Shown: positions 63,190 through 64,000 of the stretch, piece by piece
How the letters are laid out: every line of letters starts with the position of its first letter
Numbering within the stretch: the stretch's first letter is position 1
NCBI RefSeq assembly: GCF_000407165.1
Contig: NZ_KE136479.1
Span: forward strand, 755,464-819,463
Direction of reading: 5' to 3'
DNA from: Enterococcus haemoperoxidus ATCC BAA-382
Lineage (GTDB): Bacteria > Bacillota > Bacilli > Lactobacillales > Enterococcaceae
Length of the DNA: 64,000 bases
Made by a program: the position numbers and the translations under genes
Notes under the pieces: generated by a model
Told to the model about the DNA's origin: nothing
Databases searched by the model: none
The model's input: the letters and a program-made list of their open reading frames with translations, nothing else

Positions 63190-64000
63190 GTGAAAAAAAA
63201 TAAGTGGAGAGCTTTCGTGGTTATCTGTTTTATGTTACTTGGAATTTACTATATAAATACTAGTAAAGATAAAGCCATACTGGCTGCTCCAGAAAACTAC
63301 AATGATATCTTATTAGCTCCAGGCATTAATATCGCCAATGGGGTAGGGACAGATACTGAAATCCCAGGAGATTTTGGTACAATGTTCAAACTGACCAAAG
63401 AGGTTAGTTATGAAGTCAAAGGCTTAAAAGATCCGGTAAATGATGTACTTGTAAAAACAGGTTCAGGAATAAATGACCCAAAAGCTTCAAAAGTATTTCG
63501 ATTTAGTCCTGATAATGTTGTACCTGAAAAAAGTGTTTTGGTAAAGAATGCAGGACTTTACAATGGCAGAAGCATTGATTTAAAGCTAGTGATCGACGAT
63601 ATGGATATTGCACCCGATGAGACGACTGGAAAATATCCATATGTAAACTTTATGGCGGTAAACTATAACGACAAAGACAAAACGGATGAAATTCCATCAA
63701 CCAATATAAAGGTCTGGAATGAAATGTTTTTAATGTTCGGAAGTGCGACAAGAAGTAGTTCAGGATTCAATGATGCCTACGCTATTGGAGACAAAGTAGA
63801 CTATCATTATGAATTTTTTGACCATGAAACGGGCGCTGCAGTGAATTTCCAAGGTACTTGGAATTTTAATAACATCAATGGCTTGAAAGCCGTAACAACA
63901 GACTTTGATGGGGATTTCAATAATTTATATGTGTTAAAAGATACGTGGATTGGTTATTTGAAAGATACACCGAAAGCTGGAAAGCTTGAGCTTTACGGTA
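63190..64000 (+). CDS. large secreted surface protein, N-terminal part (runs off the window)
   Basis: GTG 63190 with GAGGAGGTGG upstream opens a frame that continues to the window end (270 codons seen). N-terminal signal peptide or anchor (KKNKWRAFVVICFMLLGIYYI), then an extracellular part beginning around residue 35 (APENYNDILLAPGINIANGVGTD) with NNINGLKAVTTDFDGDFNNLY further on. Long proteins of this build in enterococcal surface clusters are adhesin-like. The C-terminus (WxL or LPxTG) is not in the window. Confidence 0.75.
   Translation, partial: MKKNKWRAFVVICFMLLGIYYINTSKDKAILAAPENYNDILLAPGINIANGVGTDTEIPGDFGTMFKLTKEVSYEVKGLKDPVNDVLVKTGSGINDPKASKVFRFSPDNVVPEKSVLVKNAGLYNGRSIDLKLVIDDMDIAPDETTGKYPYVNFMAVNYNDKDKTDEIPSTNIKVWNEMFLMFGSATRSSSGFNDAYAIGDKVDYHYEFFDHETGAAVNFQGTWNFNNINGLKAVTTDFDGDFNNLYVLKDTWIGYLKDTPKAGKLELYG

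Overview
The window is a low-GC Gram-positive chromosome segment, most likely Enterococcus or a very close relative. The evidence is the rex / ydiK / ydiL / groES-groEL neighbourhood with a perfect CIRCE operator, a two-gene OpuA betaine transporter with fused permease and binding protein, a coaB-coaC-ECF transporter cluster, type VIIb (T7SSb) effector loci with LXG, DUF3130-like and DUF3958-like proteins, an LPxTG-type giant adhesin, and a pectate-lyase-like surface locus of the kind common in enterococci. There is no rRNA, tRNA or CRISPR array, and no T7SS core machinery.

Accessory half (1-38.9 kb). Positions 1-5.3 kb form a T7SS effector/immunity island. A lipase with its secretion region at the C-terminus (TslA-like) is followed by two small partner proteins. 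It is preceded by tandem DUF1310 genes, each followed by an intact or decayed copy of the lipase 5' end, and followed by DUF443-type membrane proteins (TsaI-like immunity family). Positions 5.6-13.7 kb form a probable phage-defence island: a HEPN-like protein paired with a P-loop ATPase carrying a C-terminal HhH region, then a C5 DNA methyltransferase, a GHKL (MutL/MORC-like) ATPase, a beta-rich protein and a DUF6339-like protein. Positions 14.2-14.8 kb hold a tandemly duplicated structured-RNA locus. Positions 15.1-21.8 kb encode a 2229-residue cell-wall adhesin with eleven 131-residue DUF11-type repeats. Positions 22.6-24.2 kb hold a second, toxin-less LXG module. Then come pantothenate/CoA genes, an NADPH oxidoreductase, an ArAE-like membrane protein and a regulated spermidine/putrescine ABC operon. 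A decay zone follows (32.9-37.4 kb) with an AraC remnant, a frameshifted DUF3732 gene and a broken IS3 transposase. A secreted glucosaminidase/CHAP enzyme closes this half.

Housekeeping and metabolic half (39-58.6 kb). This has the opuA operon with a predicted leader of about 500 nt containing four tandem hairpin repeats; a PrpF-like isomerase, CitMHS transporter, aconitase and GntR cluster that looks like a tricarboxylate (citrate/aconitate) utilisation unit with tandem palindromic operators and an embedded LysR gene; a GntR/TrkA-C regulator; an ABC-F protein; Rex; a CPBP protease; YdiK; GroES-GroEL; and TraX.

Right end (58.7-64 kb). A tyrosine recombinase sits alone between two perfect 28-bp inverted repeats, with internal arm-type direct repeats and a candidate outward promoter. 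Next to it are a winged-helix regulator and secreted surface-protein genes. This looks like a phase-variation switch for a surface locus. It and the DUF6339/GHKL defence cluster are the strongest candidates for something undescribed.
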